A DNA stretch of 64,000 nucleotides from Caulochytrium protostelioides (taxonomy: Eukaryota > Chytridiomycota > Caulochytriomycetes > Caulochytriales > Caulochytriaceae), in contig ML014142.1 in assembly GCA_003615045.1 (NCBI GenBank), positions 85,590 through 149,589 of the forward strand, given 5' to 3'. A program made the position numbers and the translations under genes. The notes below the pieces were generated by a model. That model was not told the DNA's origin, did no database searches, and saw nothing but the letters and a program-made list of their open reading frames with translations. Shown here piece by piece: positions 50,501 through 59,043 of the stretch (within the stretch, counting starts at the first letter, position 1; each line of letters begins with the position of its first letter).

Positions 50501-53142
50501 TGAGCGAGGCGGCCGACGACGCGACCCCCACGGCGGCGAGCGATACCGGCCGGCGCCGTTCTGCGCCGGCATCGTCGTCCTCCTCGCTGGCTCTAACGTC
50601 TGACCCATCGGCGGCGTGGCCCGACGAGGCGCCGCCGACGCATGGGGCGGTATCAAGCACTCCCCGCACGCATGTCATGCCTCGCTTCGCCTCGGAGGAC
50701 GCCGATGACAACAACGACGTCGACGACGATGGCGCTCTGCCCGACCTCGATGGTATGGACGCCCCTAGCCTGCTGCTCGAGGACGGGCCGCCCGGTCTCT
50801 CGCCCATTCTCGCGTCCCATGCCCGCTCCGCGACCTCTACGGCTCCCCCAACGCCGCCTCCGGTCGACTACGACGCGGCTGCAGCGACGGCCACGGTGAG
50901 CGGCGACAGCGAGCCGGTGGCGGCGGTCACAGATGCGCCGAATCTCACGGAGCACGAGCTCCTCTATCAGGAGACGACCGAGATTAGTCTCGGGTCCGTG
51001 ACGCCGCACGCCGTCCGTCCGTCCGTCAGGCCGACCGAGCCCGCCGCCGCCGCCGTGCCGCATGCGCACAGCGCGCTCGGTTTGGGCCTCGTCGACCAGC
51101 TCGCGTCGGTCTTTGATGACACGCCCTCCTGGGACGAGGCCGCCATCGAAGCCGCGGAGCGCGCTGCGGAACATGCTGAGGCCACCCTCGCCGCGATGGC
51201 GGTCCCGCCGCCCGCCGCCGCGCCGAGCGCACCTCCGATCGCTGATCCGGTCTCAGCCAAGTCGATGGCGTCCCCCTTGCATGACGCGGGTTCATCTCGC
51301 CATGTCGCCGACGCCGTCGCAGCGACGCGCACCGATCACGGCCAGGACGCAGACGCCGTCTCGCACGAGATGGCGGCGGCCGTCCGGGATGCTGCGCGTC
51401 TTGCACATCAGCGGGATGGTGTCCCGCCGCCGCCGCCGCCGCCGCCGCCGCCCATCCAGATGCGTGATGAGGTTCCGCGAAATAAGACGCCGCCACCGCC
51501 TGCGGAGGACTCGAAGCGGGTGGCGCGGGACCTGACGCCGCCGCCGCCGCCGTCGTTGCCGACGCCTCGCGTGGCCTCGTGGCATGCCGACGCGGACGCG
51601 CGGTCGGACCTGACGAGTGGCCACGCGTCTCCCAGAGACAGCGACAGCGACGGCAGCCGTTCGTCCAGCGACGTCGCCGATGCGAGTCGCGACGGACGAG
51701 TCGCGTCGATCGACCGTGGCCCGTCGACGCTGGCGATGGTCACTTCGTGGCACGGCTCGAGCCGGTTCAGCGACGCCGTCTCGAGCGACGGGGCTTCCTC
51801 GGCCCCGAGCTCCGTCGCCGCCTCGGATCTCCCACGGTCCTCCAGCGGGAGCGGCGCCAGCGTCGACTTGCCCGGACGCTTGGCCATGATCGATGACGGT
51901 CCGGAGCACCCGCTGCGGGACGACGAGCTGGCCGCGGCGGCCGCGGGGATCCCGCCGCCGCCGCCGGCGGTCGCCCCATCAGCGCCTCTCGCCGACCTCG
52001 ATGACCTCGCCAACCAGCGGTCCGTAGCGCCATCCGACGTCTCGCCGGCGGGGTCCTTCCGGGAAGCCTCGATTGACGGCAGAGACACGTGGACCCCCGG
52101 GACGGCCACGCCGCCCTCCGATCCCGCCGTCGTCTCGCCGCCGCGCGCCTTTCCGCCGCCCCCCTCGACCCCGCCACCGCCGCCGCCACCGCTGGAACGG
52201 TCTTCCTCCCAGCAGGACCTCGGCGCTTCTGATCTCGAGAGCTTGCTGGCTTCCGAGAGGTCGGCGGCGGCGCCTGACAGCGCCGCGACAGACGACGTCA
52301 GCGCCGCCTTCTCTCTCGGGGAGGTCCGTGTGGTGCCGCCCGATCATGCCGACGCCGCCAGCGGTACCGCCCGTGATGCCGCCATGAATGCAGGAACGGA
52401 TGACGGCAGCCTTGTTGACGCCGGCGTGGGCACGGTGACGCCACCCGCGGCCGCCGCCGACGCCGACGTTGAGGCCGAGGCCGACGACGACGGCGAGGTT
52501 CCACCGCCGCCGCCGACCGGCGACCCGTACCCGGACCCGATGGCGCTCGCGCTGCAGTTCGTCGAGGCGCACCTCGTGAGCGCGGCCTCCCAGGACGAGC
52601 AGCAGCGCTACGGCGGGCTCATCACAGCGCCCGTGCTCGATCCCGCGGTGCGGCTGCAGCGCCGGTCCGCGGCCGGCGTGCGGCCCGAGGCCATGCAGCA
52701 CTACGACCAGCTCGTGTTGGACCTGGCGCAGGACGCGGTGCGCACGGTGTTTGAGCCGCACACGCGGTACTATGCGCCGGCCTCGGCCTGCCACATGCTG
52801 CTGCACCGCGAGCACACGCTGCCCCCACCGCCGCTGTCGGTCGAGGCGGTGCTGGCGGGCGTTCGCCGCGTGCTCGAGCCAACCGTGAGCTATCTGGAGA
52901 CGCACGGGCAGAACCTGGACGACATGCTGATCGCCGACGTTAAGCAGAACGCGCGCAAGTGGCTCGATACCATGGCGGTCCAGGCGCAGCTGTTCGACCG
53001 CGTCGCCGCCGACCTGTGGGATGATCTGCTGATGGACACGGTGGCCTCATTGGCCCCCATCACCCCGCCCGGAGACAGCGCGTCGCGTCACGTCGCCGCC
53101 CCGTCAGCCTACCGCCCTGTAGCGTCTGATGCGACGCCGTGA
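47524..53142 (+). CDS. Giant low-complexity protein with CEP350-like C-terminal domain
   Basis: Encodes 1,872 residues from the first in-frame ATG. Most of the protein is Ala/Pro/Ser/Arg/Asp-rich and disordered. Helical patches occur near residues 145-185 and 240-275 (MGQLEQIKEATRALQERIERLKRD), near 690-740, and near 820-875 (HVRALKAAIDERHTMIKALRPLRQRM). Poly-proline runs occur near 1300-1345, about 1480 and about 1555 (possible profilin/SH3/EVH1 sites). The last 180 residues form a compact domain: EAMQHYDQLVLDLAQDAVRTVF, then DDMLIADVKQNARKWLDTM and LFDRVAADLWDDLLMDTV. This two-part layout resembles the C-terminus of CEP350, which anchors FOP and microtubules at centrioles. The match is from memory of pattern. 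No CAP-Gly domain was seen. A centrosomal role would fit a flagellated lineage but is inference. Confidence 0.6.
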   Translation: MFPRAGVAPRNTGTAAPPTAATATTTARSTKSLRHAIDPARLARALSPGVPAAAHAAVSPRGLTAPRPGGRSAASATALAPPPLPLPTRPRPWPAAAAAAAATADDDLDDTHAAIAAAADPAPPDGRFGMDGGDGPTPARRRTADGVRAAEAVRTQNAVRAFVRASEQTQQVRSAQTDAILAKVAYQVAQLDGHRHALASPLRAPVPAAAAADHRHVSIHDTRHGGVRERSPRRESAEPARDAYQRQQMGQLEQIKEATRALQERIERLKRDTRRDRSFEAAAAAAAAATVDVTAAMSLSPTRPPRPLSAFVGGVTARRALSPTRPGRAERSQAPRAQSAGARLTTAAPTARDRHAAAADASPRTAAPAATSPLVPMVATREHRRSSIVMDDVLRRRAREVEGAPAATAPSPSSAPLTAATLRPARPSRTPLRIDTKPQPSAAPATSPRVASAAADLIQAREAVGRLGQTSRSATSRRFAAPPVDEMAMYHVIQRKYGRAEPVAGAAPASDRDRDRSGAGAMPVRTLRPEADDRPSRRAVPFAPSPPPPAINAALAAQLNAILAIRPDDLTPRTRVTASAAAAMDEAASPLPLARRRAGASALSSGRSSARSSARVSAVSSAVSSPTRLAPSASTSRGPSPERSEPGHPIVSPSPPSPPPPASTPPSAVTPAALPLSTLTSTTSLLEQAQAVELALDAQMAALQAKERTMAEAITRRVLAKQQGIARLARRLEHAEAALAPPRPAGLPVRPTTPEVAVAPRRRITSSDPRADASFATELSLESVQLSFDVNATLDHDDDHDGDDGDDAVARAHADALRNHVRALKAAIDERHTMIKALRPLRQRMTEARLQSAIERMDRHLAKQDREIERLHRASTSRVASSEGTPSRGTPSRGTPRIRSHDDFDGASDRAADASIPPLTRSARVSRPSSEPPSQTSRRSSVSATAGAESPSMTAAPSTAASTPSPIVTERQRSSRSSVAVPAAASTTVSMTVSEAADDATPTAASDTGRRRSAPASSSSSLALTSDPSAAWPDEAPPTHGAVSSTPRTHVMPRFASEDADDNNDVDDDGALPDLDGMDAPSLLLEDGPPGLSPILASHARSATSTAPPTPPPVDYDAAAATATVSGDSEPVAAVTDAPNLTEHELLYQETTEISLGSVTPHAVRPSVRPTEPAAAAVPHAHSALGLGLVDQLASVFDDTPSWDEAAIEAAERAAEHAEATLAAMAVPPPAAAPSAPPIADPVSAKSMASPLHDAGSSRHVADAVAATRTDHGQDADAVSHEMAAAVRDAARLAHQRDGVPPPPPPPPPPIQMRDEVPRNKTPPPPAEDSKRVARDLTPPPPPSLPTPRVASWHADADARSDLTSGHASPRDSDSDGSRSSSDVADASRDGRVASIDRGPSTLAMVTSWHGSSRFSDAVSSDGASSAPSSVAASDLPRSSSGSGASVDLPGRLAMIDDGPEHPLRDDELAAAAAGIPPPPPAVAPSAPLADLDDLANQRSVAPSDVSPAGSFREASIDGRDTWTPGTATPPSDPAVVSPPRAFPPPPSTPPPPPPPLERSSSQQDLGASDLESLLASERSAAAPDSAATDDVSAAFSLGEVRVVPPDHADAASGTARDAAMNAGTDDGSLVDAGVGTVTPPAAAADADVEAEADDDGEVPPPPPTGDPYPDPMALALQFVEAHLVSAASQDEQQRYGGLITAPVLDPAVRLQRRSAAGVRPEAMQHYDQLVLDLAQDAVRTVFEPHTRYYAPASACHMLLHREHTLPPPPLSVEAVLAGVRRVLEPTVSYLETHGQNLDDMLIADVKQNARKWLDTMAVQAQLFDRVAADLWDDLLMDTVASLAPITPPGDSASRHVAAPSAYRPVASDATP

Positions 53143-53201
53143 AGGGACGCTATAGAGATAGAGGTTACATGAAGAACGCTCATGATCATGATTACTGCGA
53201 T

Positions 53202-54337
53202 TTACTGGGCGGCACGGATCTTGAGGAGGGCCATGAGCCAGACGGCGGAGAGGTAAAGCTCCTCCTTGAAGGCGAACGTCAGGGCCGAGGAGAGGACCGA
53301 CTGGACGAGCTTGGACTCGATGCCCTTGTAGAGGCCGAGCACGCCCTCATGCTTGATAATCTTGAGCAAGCCGTCGACGACGCCGTTGTAGCGCTGGCTG
53401 GCGTCCTTCGACTTGCGGAGCTGCGAACGGCTCTTGATGACGATGTAGGGGTACGTGATGCTCGTAGCGGCGAGCTTGCTGACTGCGCCGAGCAGGAAGA
53501 ACTGCAGACCCGACAGCACCTTGTAGCGCTTCTCCATTGCGGTCTTGAGGCGCTCGAAGATGGTGAACTGGATGATGGGGTTCACGACGAGCAGCAGCGC
53601 GGGCACAATTCCCTGCCAGAAGCCGCGGACGCCATCCTCCTTGAGGATGAGCTCGATGGTCGCCCGCGTCGACAGCGCCTGCGGGTCCAGCGTGCCGGAC
53701 TCCATCGACTGGCGCCGCACGGTCTGGCGGAGGTTCACGACCCAGATCGGGTTGGTCATCACCGCCGTCGCCGTGCCGGCCAGCGCGCCCGAGATCATGT
53801 TCTGCCCGACGGTGAGCGGGCGGTCGATCTGGTCGACAAACCCCGCTTTGGCCATCTCGTAGAAGTAATAGAACACGCCCTGCGTGACGGCGATTCCGAA
53901 GAGCGCCGACTTGATGCCGCTGTAGAACCCAGTCACGCCCTCCTCGGCGAGGATGCGCTGGAACGTTTTGACCTGGCTCGCTTTCTGCGCCGACTTGTCA
54001 ACCTGCGTGCGCGTCGAGACCGTGATCAGCGGATACGTCAGCGCCATGCTGACGATGCCGCCGCCCGCGCCTGCGACCACCACCCCATCACCGTCGTGCC
54101 ATGTCCCATCGATGCGAGCCGTCGAATCGATCATCAGCCAGAATCATCCAATCAAAGAGTGAGTGTCACTGATTCCGTTCATCCTTGCGAATCATGGGAT
54201 CCTTCAGCACGGTGGAGGCCATCGGGAGGCTGGCCAGGCAGCGTTGCCGGCTGGGCGGCGTGCGTTTCGGACCGCTCGTCGGCGCTCGTGGCGATGGCAA
54301 CGTTACCGGCGACGGCATGGACCAGGTTGTCGCCCAT
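53202..54337 (-). CDS. Peroxisomal adenine-nucleotide carrier (PMP34/Pmp47/Ant1 type, two exons)
   Basis: Exons 54337-54307 and 54070-53202 give 299 residues, normal for the family. It exchanges ATP/AMP across the peroxisomal membrane for fatty-acid activation. Exon 1 encodes only MGDNLVHAVA and ends one base into Gly before GTAACG; exon 2 resumes after GGTCGCAG, restoring HAVAGAGGGIVSMALTYPL. All three carrier repeats are present with the loosened signatures typical of peroxisomal members: TYPLITVSTRTQV, TNPIWVVNLRQTV and TYPYIVIKSRSQL. Repeat-end marks are GFYSGIKSALFG, GFWQGIVPALLL and GLYKGIESKLVQ. The C-terminus KIRAAQ lacks an SKL signal, as expected for a membrane protein. An in-frame ATG at 54134 lies inside the intron and would lose the conserved start. 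Confidence 0.9.
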
Positions 54338-54475
54338 CGTCGGAGACAAAGAGAACAGGTGAGGCCGGAGGAAGGAGGCAAGGACCCAGTCGGAGCGACA
54401 CACGCTGCGCAAGGGTCGGGGGACGGAGAGGTGGATGGCGATCCAATCACACCGGAACACGAGACACACTCGGGA

Positions 54476-54495
54476 CAGAACGATCGATCGTTCTG
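54476..54495. promoter_or_regulatory. Perfect 20-base palindrome
   Basis: CAGAACGATCGATCGTTCTG reads the same on both strands. It lies 139 bases upstream of the carrier ATG. A dimeric regulator binding site is the simplest reading. Related sequences are at 55094-55113 and 31923-31942. Confidence 0.6.
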
Positions 54496-55093
54496 CGGCG
54501 CGTGATACGGGTCAAGCCATCAAAAAAAACTCGCGCTTTCTTGTAGGTCGGTACGGCGATCGAGGCCGTCCGAGTCATTCGGGTGGGATGCGTCTTGCTG
54601 ATTCATGGGCCACGGCCAGGCGCGGTCTGATCCGACCGATCGATCGAGCCCGCGGCCGGCTACGGAGCGCCCCTTTCTGTCTTTCTGGCATGGAAACCAC
54701 GTCCCGTGGGGCGGTCACGTGCCCTTGACCCACCGACCTAGGGGCTCCGCGAGTGGCGCGTCCGCTGATCGCGCATTTCAGGGCCTCGGAGACGTCTCGC
54801 GCGAAACGGGTGCTATCAGCTTGCATCCAATGAAGCAGGTCATGAACACCATCGGAGCGTATGCTTCGACGCGTGTATAACGACATGGATCCAACCCATA
54901 AAAAGCTGTGCGATCCTAGATTTGTTCTCGGGGAAGCCCGCGATCGAACCACGTGAAGCGACGCGTCAAGACCGTCACGCGTTATCATGATCAAGCGCGA
55001 TCGTCGACCCAGCAGACCCGGTCTCTCAACGCCGTCATCGTATGTCTCGCCTGCGGTCGTTCGGCCGTGTCGCCTGCGTCGTGCGCCGATCGG

Positions 55094-55113
55094 CAGAACG
55101 ATCGATCGTCCTG
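55094..55113. promoter_or_regulatory. Near-palindrome related to 54476
   Basis: CAGAACGATCGATCGTCCTG, one base from the copy at 54476, about 640 bases upstream of the FAF2 start. Confidence 0.55.
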
Positions 55114-55248
55114 CCCCGCCGTTTCCCCCCGCGTATACTCCGCCATTTCCGGACAGGCCGCGGACGCCACGGGAAAGACGACGCGGCGGAGGCCGTCGCC
55201 ATTCCGGGGCTGCGCGGCTATGGTCCGTGTGGCGCCGGCACGCGCCAC

Positions 55249-55296
55249 GGCGCCACGCGCTGCGCCACGCGCTGCGCCACGCGCTGCGCCACATCA
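55249..55296. repeat. 12-base tandem repeat x 4
   Basis: Unit TGCGCCACGCGC: first copy starts GG, two exact copies at 55261 and 55273, last copy ends ATCA. It shares the TGCGCCAC core with the 16-base repeat at 3325-3396 but has a different period. Confidence 0.85.
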
Positions 55297-55749
55297 CGGC
55301 GTCGCCGGCCGCGGCCGCGGCGGCCGCCGTGTCTGAGGCGGGGTGGCGTCCACGCGCAGCGACGATCCGTACCCGGCAAACACTGAACGAGCCTCCAAGT
55401 GCGTCATTCGCCTGTAGTCGAGCGACACTCATAAGAGGGTCCACCCCGAACCCCGCGTCGTGATCAGCCGCGACGACGGGGCCGTGCCTCTGCCGATCGT
55501 TTAGAGACTGCGACTGCGACGGCCACTGCGACGTCTTCTTGGCGTCTTCCTTGCCCGTCGGCGACCGTCGATCGCTCCCGTCCTGCCTCGCCGTCTCTGT
55601 CCGCTGACACACACCACCGGCTGTGTCTGTGGTGTTCTGTGTGGGTTTCCGTGCTTATAGCGGTCGATCCTCCTGCCTCCGCCGAGAGGTCTCGCGAGTC
55701 GCTCCGTTCGTTTCTCTCGCGAGCCGCCGCGCCGCGGTCGTTGCTCCCC

Positions 55750-57496
55750 ATGGACCGGCCACAGAAGGTCCAGGAACTCCAGGTACGCCCGAACCATCCG
55801 CGCTCATGGCATACAGCGATTCAGACTCGCTCGGTGGATGCACCACGCGCGTCCTGTTCGTTGGACTCACCACCTGCTTGAACCTCCTTTTTGCTCTCTT
55901 CAGAACCTCGCAGGGATCTCCGAGGCCCAGGCCGATGCCATCTTAGCAGCTCATGGCGACCGGCTTGAGGACGCCGTCGAGGCCTACCTGGCCCACGGCG
56001 CCGAGGCTGCGGCCCGGATGCCTGCGACGGCGGGCGTCGGCGGCGGCGCCGACAGCGACAGCGACGGGGCGGCCGACAGCACTACGGGGCTCCGTCGCCG
56101 CCACGGCGGCCGCGACGGGGCCCGCAGCACGCACGACACGGCCTCGTCGTCGTCGTCCCTCTCCTCAACGACCGCCGCCGCGTCGAGCCGCGCGGACTCG
56201 GCCCCCGATCGCGCCTCGAACGCGGGCGCGGTGGCGCGGCCCACGGCCAACGTGCAGCTGCTGTGGTTGGTCGTGTCCGTGATCACGCTGCCGTTCCAGC
56301 TGCTCGCGGTCGGGCTGCGGTCGGTCTGGCAGTGGACGCCGTTCGGGCGCCGGAGGGGGCTGCTGCGGGCGCCCGCGCCGTCGTCGGTGACGGCCGACGC
56401 CGCGGCCAAGGCCGCCGTGGCGCTATACCGCGAGCGCTTCGGCACCGCCGAGGGCCCCGCATGGTACCCGGGCGCCTACCGCGCCGCCATCGAGCAGATC
56501 AAACAGTCGGCGGACCCGCTCCTCGTCGTGCTCGGCGACCCGGACACCGACGCCGACGCGTACGATCGGTTCTGCCGCGCCATCCTCAACAGCCCCCAGC
56601 TGGCCGCGTTTCTCCAGAACACGCGCGCCGTCGCGTGGCTGGGCCATGTGAGCCATCTCGAGGCGTACCAGGTCGCGCGCCTCACGCGGGCCCAGCGGTT
56701 CCCGTGCATCGGCCTCATCGCGTGTCCCGACGGCCGGCCCGTGGTCATTGACACGGTCGCCCTGCGCGACGACGAGGCTGCGCGGCTGCACCGTGCCGAG
56801 ACGCGTCCGGCGGCCGCGACGCGTCGCGCGGGAGGCGCCCTGCCGGAGCCGGGGCCCGCGGCTGCGGCCGTGGCCGAGACGGAATCCGAGGCCGCGACGG
56901 TGGCCCGCGCGCTGATGAGCCGTCTCGAGGCGGCGTACGCGCCGGTCGCGTTGGCGCTCGCGCAGCGGCAACGGGACGCCGCCGCGCGCGCCGCCGCGCG
57001 CCAGATCCGCGCGCAGCAGGACCGCGCGTACCAGGCCTCGCTGGAAGCCGACCGCGCCAAGGCGGCGAAGCGGGCCGAGGCGGAGGCGGCGGCGGCGGCG
57101 CGCGCGGCGGCGCTCGCGGCCCAACAGGTCGAAGCCGCGGCGGCGCTGGCGCGAGAAACAGCGCGGCGCGCACGGCTGGCCGCGGCGTTCGGCGACCCGG
57201 CGCACGAGCCCGCGGCGGAGGCCGGCGCTGTGACGCGCATCAGCTTCCGGCTGGGCAGCGGGCAGCGGCTGGTGCGGCGGTTCCGTCTCGCGGACCCCGT
57301 GCAGACGCTGTATGACTTTGTGGACAGCCAGCCCGAGTCGTTGGTGCCGCTGCATGCGAAAGTAAGTCTGTACGACACGTTCCCGCGGCGCGAGCTGACG
57401 GACCGCGGGGCCTCGCTGGCAGCGACGCGTTTGACGAATGCTACGCTGGCGGTCGACCTCGAGCTCGACGAGCCGGCGGTGGCCGTGGATGCTTGA
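55750..57496 (+). CDS. FAF2/UBXD8-type UBX protein (two exons), ER-associated degradation / p97 adaptor
   Basis: Exons 55750-55782 and 55904-57496 give 541 residues. FAF2/UBXD8 (Ubx2-like in fungi) sits in the ER/lipid-droplet membrane by a hairpin and recruits p97/Cdc48. Exon 1 encodes MDRPQKVQELQ before GTACGC; exon 2 continues NLAGISEAQADAILAAHGDRLEDAVEAYL after TTCAG, completing the UBA domain (about 5-45). The hairpin LLWLVVSVITLPFQLLAVGLRSVW follows (about 130-155). The UAS thioredoxin-like domain (about 180-300) includes DPLLVVLGDPDTDADAYDRFCRAILNS and RFPCIGLIACPDGRPVVID. An Ala/Arg coiled coil (about 330-435) precedes UBX (about 450-535: TRISFRLGSGQRLVRRFRLADPVQTLYDFV). The order UBA-hairpin-UAS-coil-UBX is diagnostic. 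The GTACGC donor and acceptor keep frame. Confidence 0.9.
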
Positions 57497-57622
57497 CCCC
57501 TGGCGAAAAGCACGCCGCCCTAAAACATGGCTGGTGACCCTGTCGATCTCCGTCTCTCTGACTTGCCCTTCTTATTTTTTGAAAACGATGAATTATACAT
57601 AATACAGGCGATCCACCGTCAT
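57497..57622. other. 3' region between convergent FAF2 and Maf genes
   Basis: 126 bases, markedly AT-rich in the middle (ttattttttgaaaacgatgaattatacataatac), consistent with 3' processing signals for both genes. Confidence 0.45.
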
Positions 57623-58306
57623 TTATGGTGGTGAAGGCGCGCACGCGCCGACCTCTTCCAGAAGCTGGGCAAGCAGACGGATCGGCATCCCGATAATCTC
57701 GTCCTCGGTGCCCTCGCGCTCGCGCAAGTAGGGCGCGAGCGCCGGGTCCTCGACGACCAAGCCGCCGGCGGACCACATGACGCGCGGGACCATCGCGTCG
57801 AGCACGGTGTCCGGGACGGCGGCGAAGTGCTGCGTGGCGGTCGTGTTGCCCGTCGCAGTGCGGCCCGTGGCGAGGTGGCGCACGACGAGGCCGCTGGTGG
57901 CGCTCGCGGCGCTCGCCGAGTAGGACGCGAGGAACCGGCGCGCCTCGGCGGCGTCGACGGGCTTCTCGCGGATGGCGCCGGCGTGCGTGACGACCTGGTC
58001 GCAGGTGACGACGACGGCGTCGGCAGGGACGGCGGGCAGGTCGCCCCGGGCGATCGCGGCGACCAGCGCGTCCATCTTGGCGCCCGCAATGAGCCGCGTC
58101 AGGGCGTTCGGGTCGGCGTTGGGGCCGCGGTCGCCGAGGGCCTTCTCGTCGATCTCGGGCTTGGCCGACGTGTACGGGATCCCGTAGGCCGCCAGCACGT
58201 GGCCGCGGAACGCCGACGAGGAGCCGAGCACGAGCGGCGCCGTCAGCCGCTGCGCCACGTTCAGCGCCACGAGCGCGGGTTCCGGCTTCAGCTCAGGCAG
58301 CGTCAT
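57623..58306 (-). CDS. Maf/HAM1-like nucleotide pyrophosphatase
   Basis: Encodes 227 residues. Maf proteins hydrolyse non-canonical nucleoside triphosphates (dTTP/UTP or modified nucleotides) to monophosphates, keeping them out of nucleic acids. Family marks: LVLGSSSAFRGHVLAAYGIPYTSAKPEIDEKAL (substrate loop, S-S-x-x-R region), VVVTCDQVVTHAGAIREKPVDAAEARRFL with the catalytic Asp of CDQ, and GTEDEIIGMPIRLLAQLLEEVG, the family's C-terminal GxP[IV]-type ending. VVRHLATGRTATGNTTATQHF replaces the usual T-x-[VT] strand. It matches the eukaryotic stand-alone or ASMTL-type branch. Start at 58306; the longer frame has no other suitable ATG. Divergent from the TMEM223-like gene. Confidence 0.88.
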   Translation of the reverse strand: MTLPELKPEPALVALNVAQRLTAPLVLGSSSAFRGHVLAAYGIPYTSAKPEIDEKALGDRGPNADPNALTRLIAGAKMDALVAAIARGDLPAVPADAVVVTCDQVVTHAGAIREKPVDAAEARRFLASYSASAASATSGLVVRHLATGRTATGNTTATQHFAAVPDTVLDAMVPRVMWSAGGLVVEDPALAPYLREREGTEDEIIGMPIRLLAQLLEEVGACAPSPP

Positions 58307-59043
58307 GATGCCGACGACTCGGTGGAATGGGCCAGCGCACGCGTATGCTGTCGACAGGCGCTTCTCAGCAATTGACCGTGGACGGAGGGTGGTGTCGTCG
58401 CCCGAGCAGCGGTGACCCTGGACGGAGCGGTCGTGGCGATGGAGCGGTGCGCGGCCTCCGTTCCCATCTCAGCCAGGTCGGATGCCTTCCGATCACGTTT
58501 CACTCCGACCTCCTCCATAGTGAGGGCGTCGGAGGGCTCGCTTGACTCGGCGACGGGGATCGTCGTCACGCGGGGTCCTGAGGAGGATGCCGTCGGCGTC
58601 GGCGTCGGCGTCGGCGCGCCGTCGGTGCCCCCCGCGCGAGCGCAGTGGTCTCGCCGTAGAGCACGCCGCCCTCGCGGTGAGGCGGGGAAGTGCCTTCGCC
58701 GACGGCCGCCACCGTCCCGCCGGCGGCGACCCACTCCGCCGGCGGGCTGTCGGCCACGCGGACGGCCCCGTCCTGCCTTACTCAGCGCGCGAGGCCAGGG
58801 CCCACCGCACGTGGCAGCCATGCCGTCTTGCCGCGTCCACGTGCGCTCGCGAACCCCGGCAGCTCGACCCGTACCGCGGCAATGATGGCATGGCCTCGGC
58901 CGCGAGGGCCTCCTGGGATCTCTCCTGGCGTCGCGCGCCGCGTCCTGTTGCGCCTCCGCACCCCCCCGGTTCTGCTGCTCGCAGCGAATTCCCTGCCGAA
59001 CGTTGACGCGATCGACGCGCCGCGAGGCCCTTGCACGCTCGCC
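58307..59043. promoter_or_regulatory. Divergent upstream region of Maf and the TMEM223-like gene
   Basis: About 740 bases. The TMEM223-like frame is open through the right half, with ATGs at 58882 and 58885, so part of this may be coding. Otherwise no gene, repeat or clear element was found. A GTCGGCGTC-type microsatellite lies at about 58590-58615. Confidence 0.4.

Larger units (their letters stand above)
54338..55749. promoter_or_regulatory. Divergent upstream region of the carrier gene and the FAF2 gene
   Basis: 1.4 kb without a supported gene. Contains a perfect 20-base palindrome at 54476-54495, a one-mismatch copy at 55094-55113 and a 12-base tandem repeat at 55249-55296. An A-run lies at about 54523. 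These make it the densest candidate regulatory region in the window. Confidence 0.5.
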
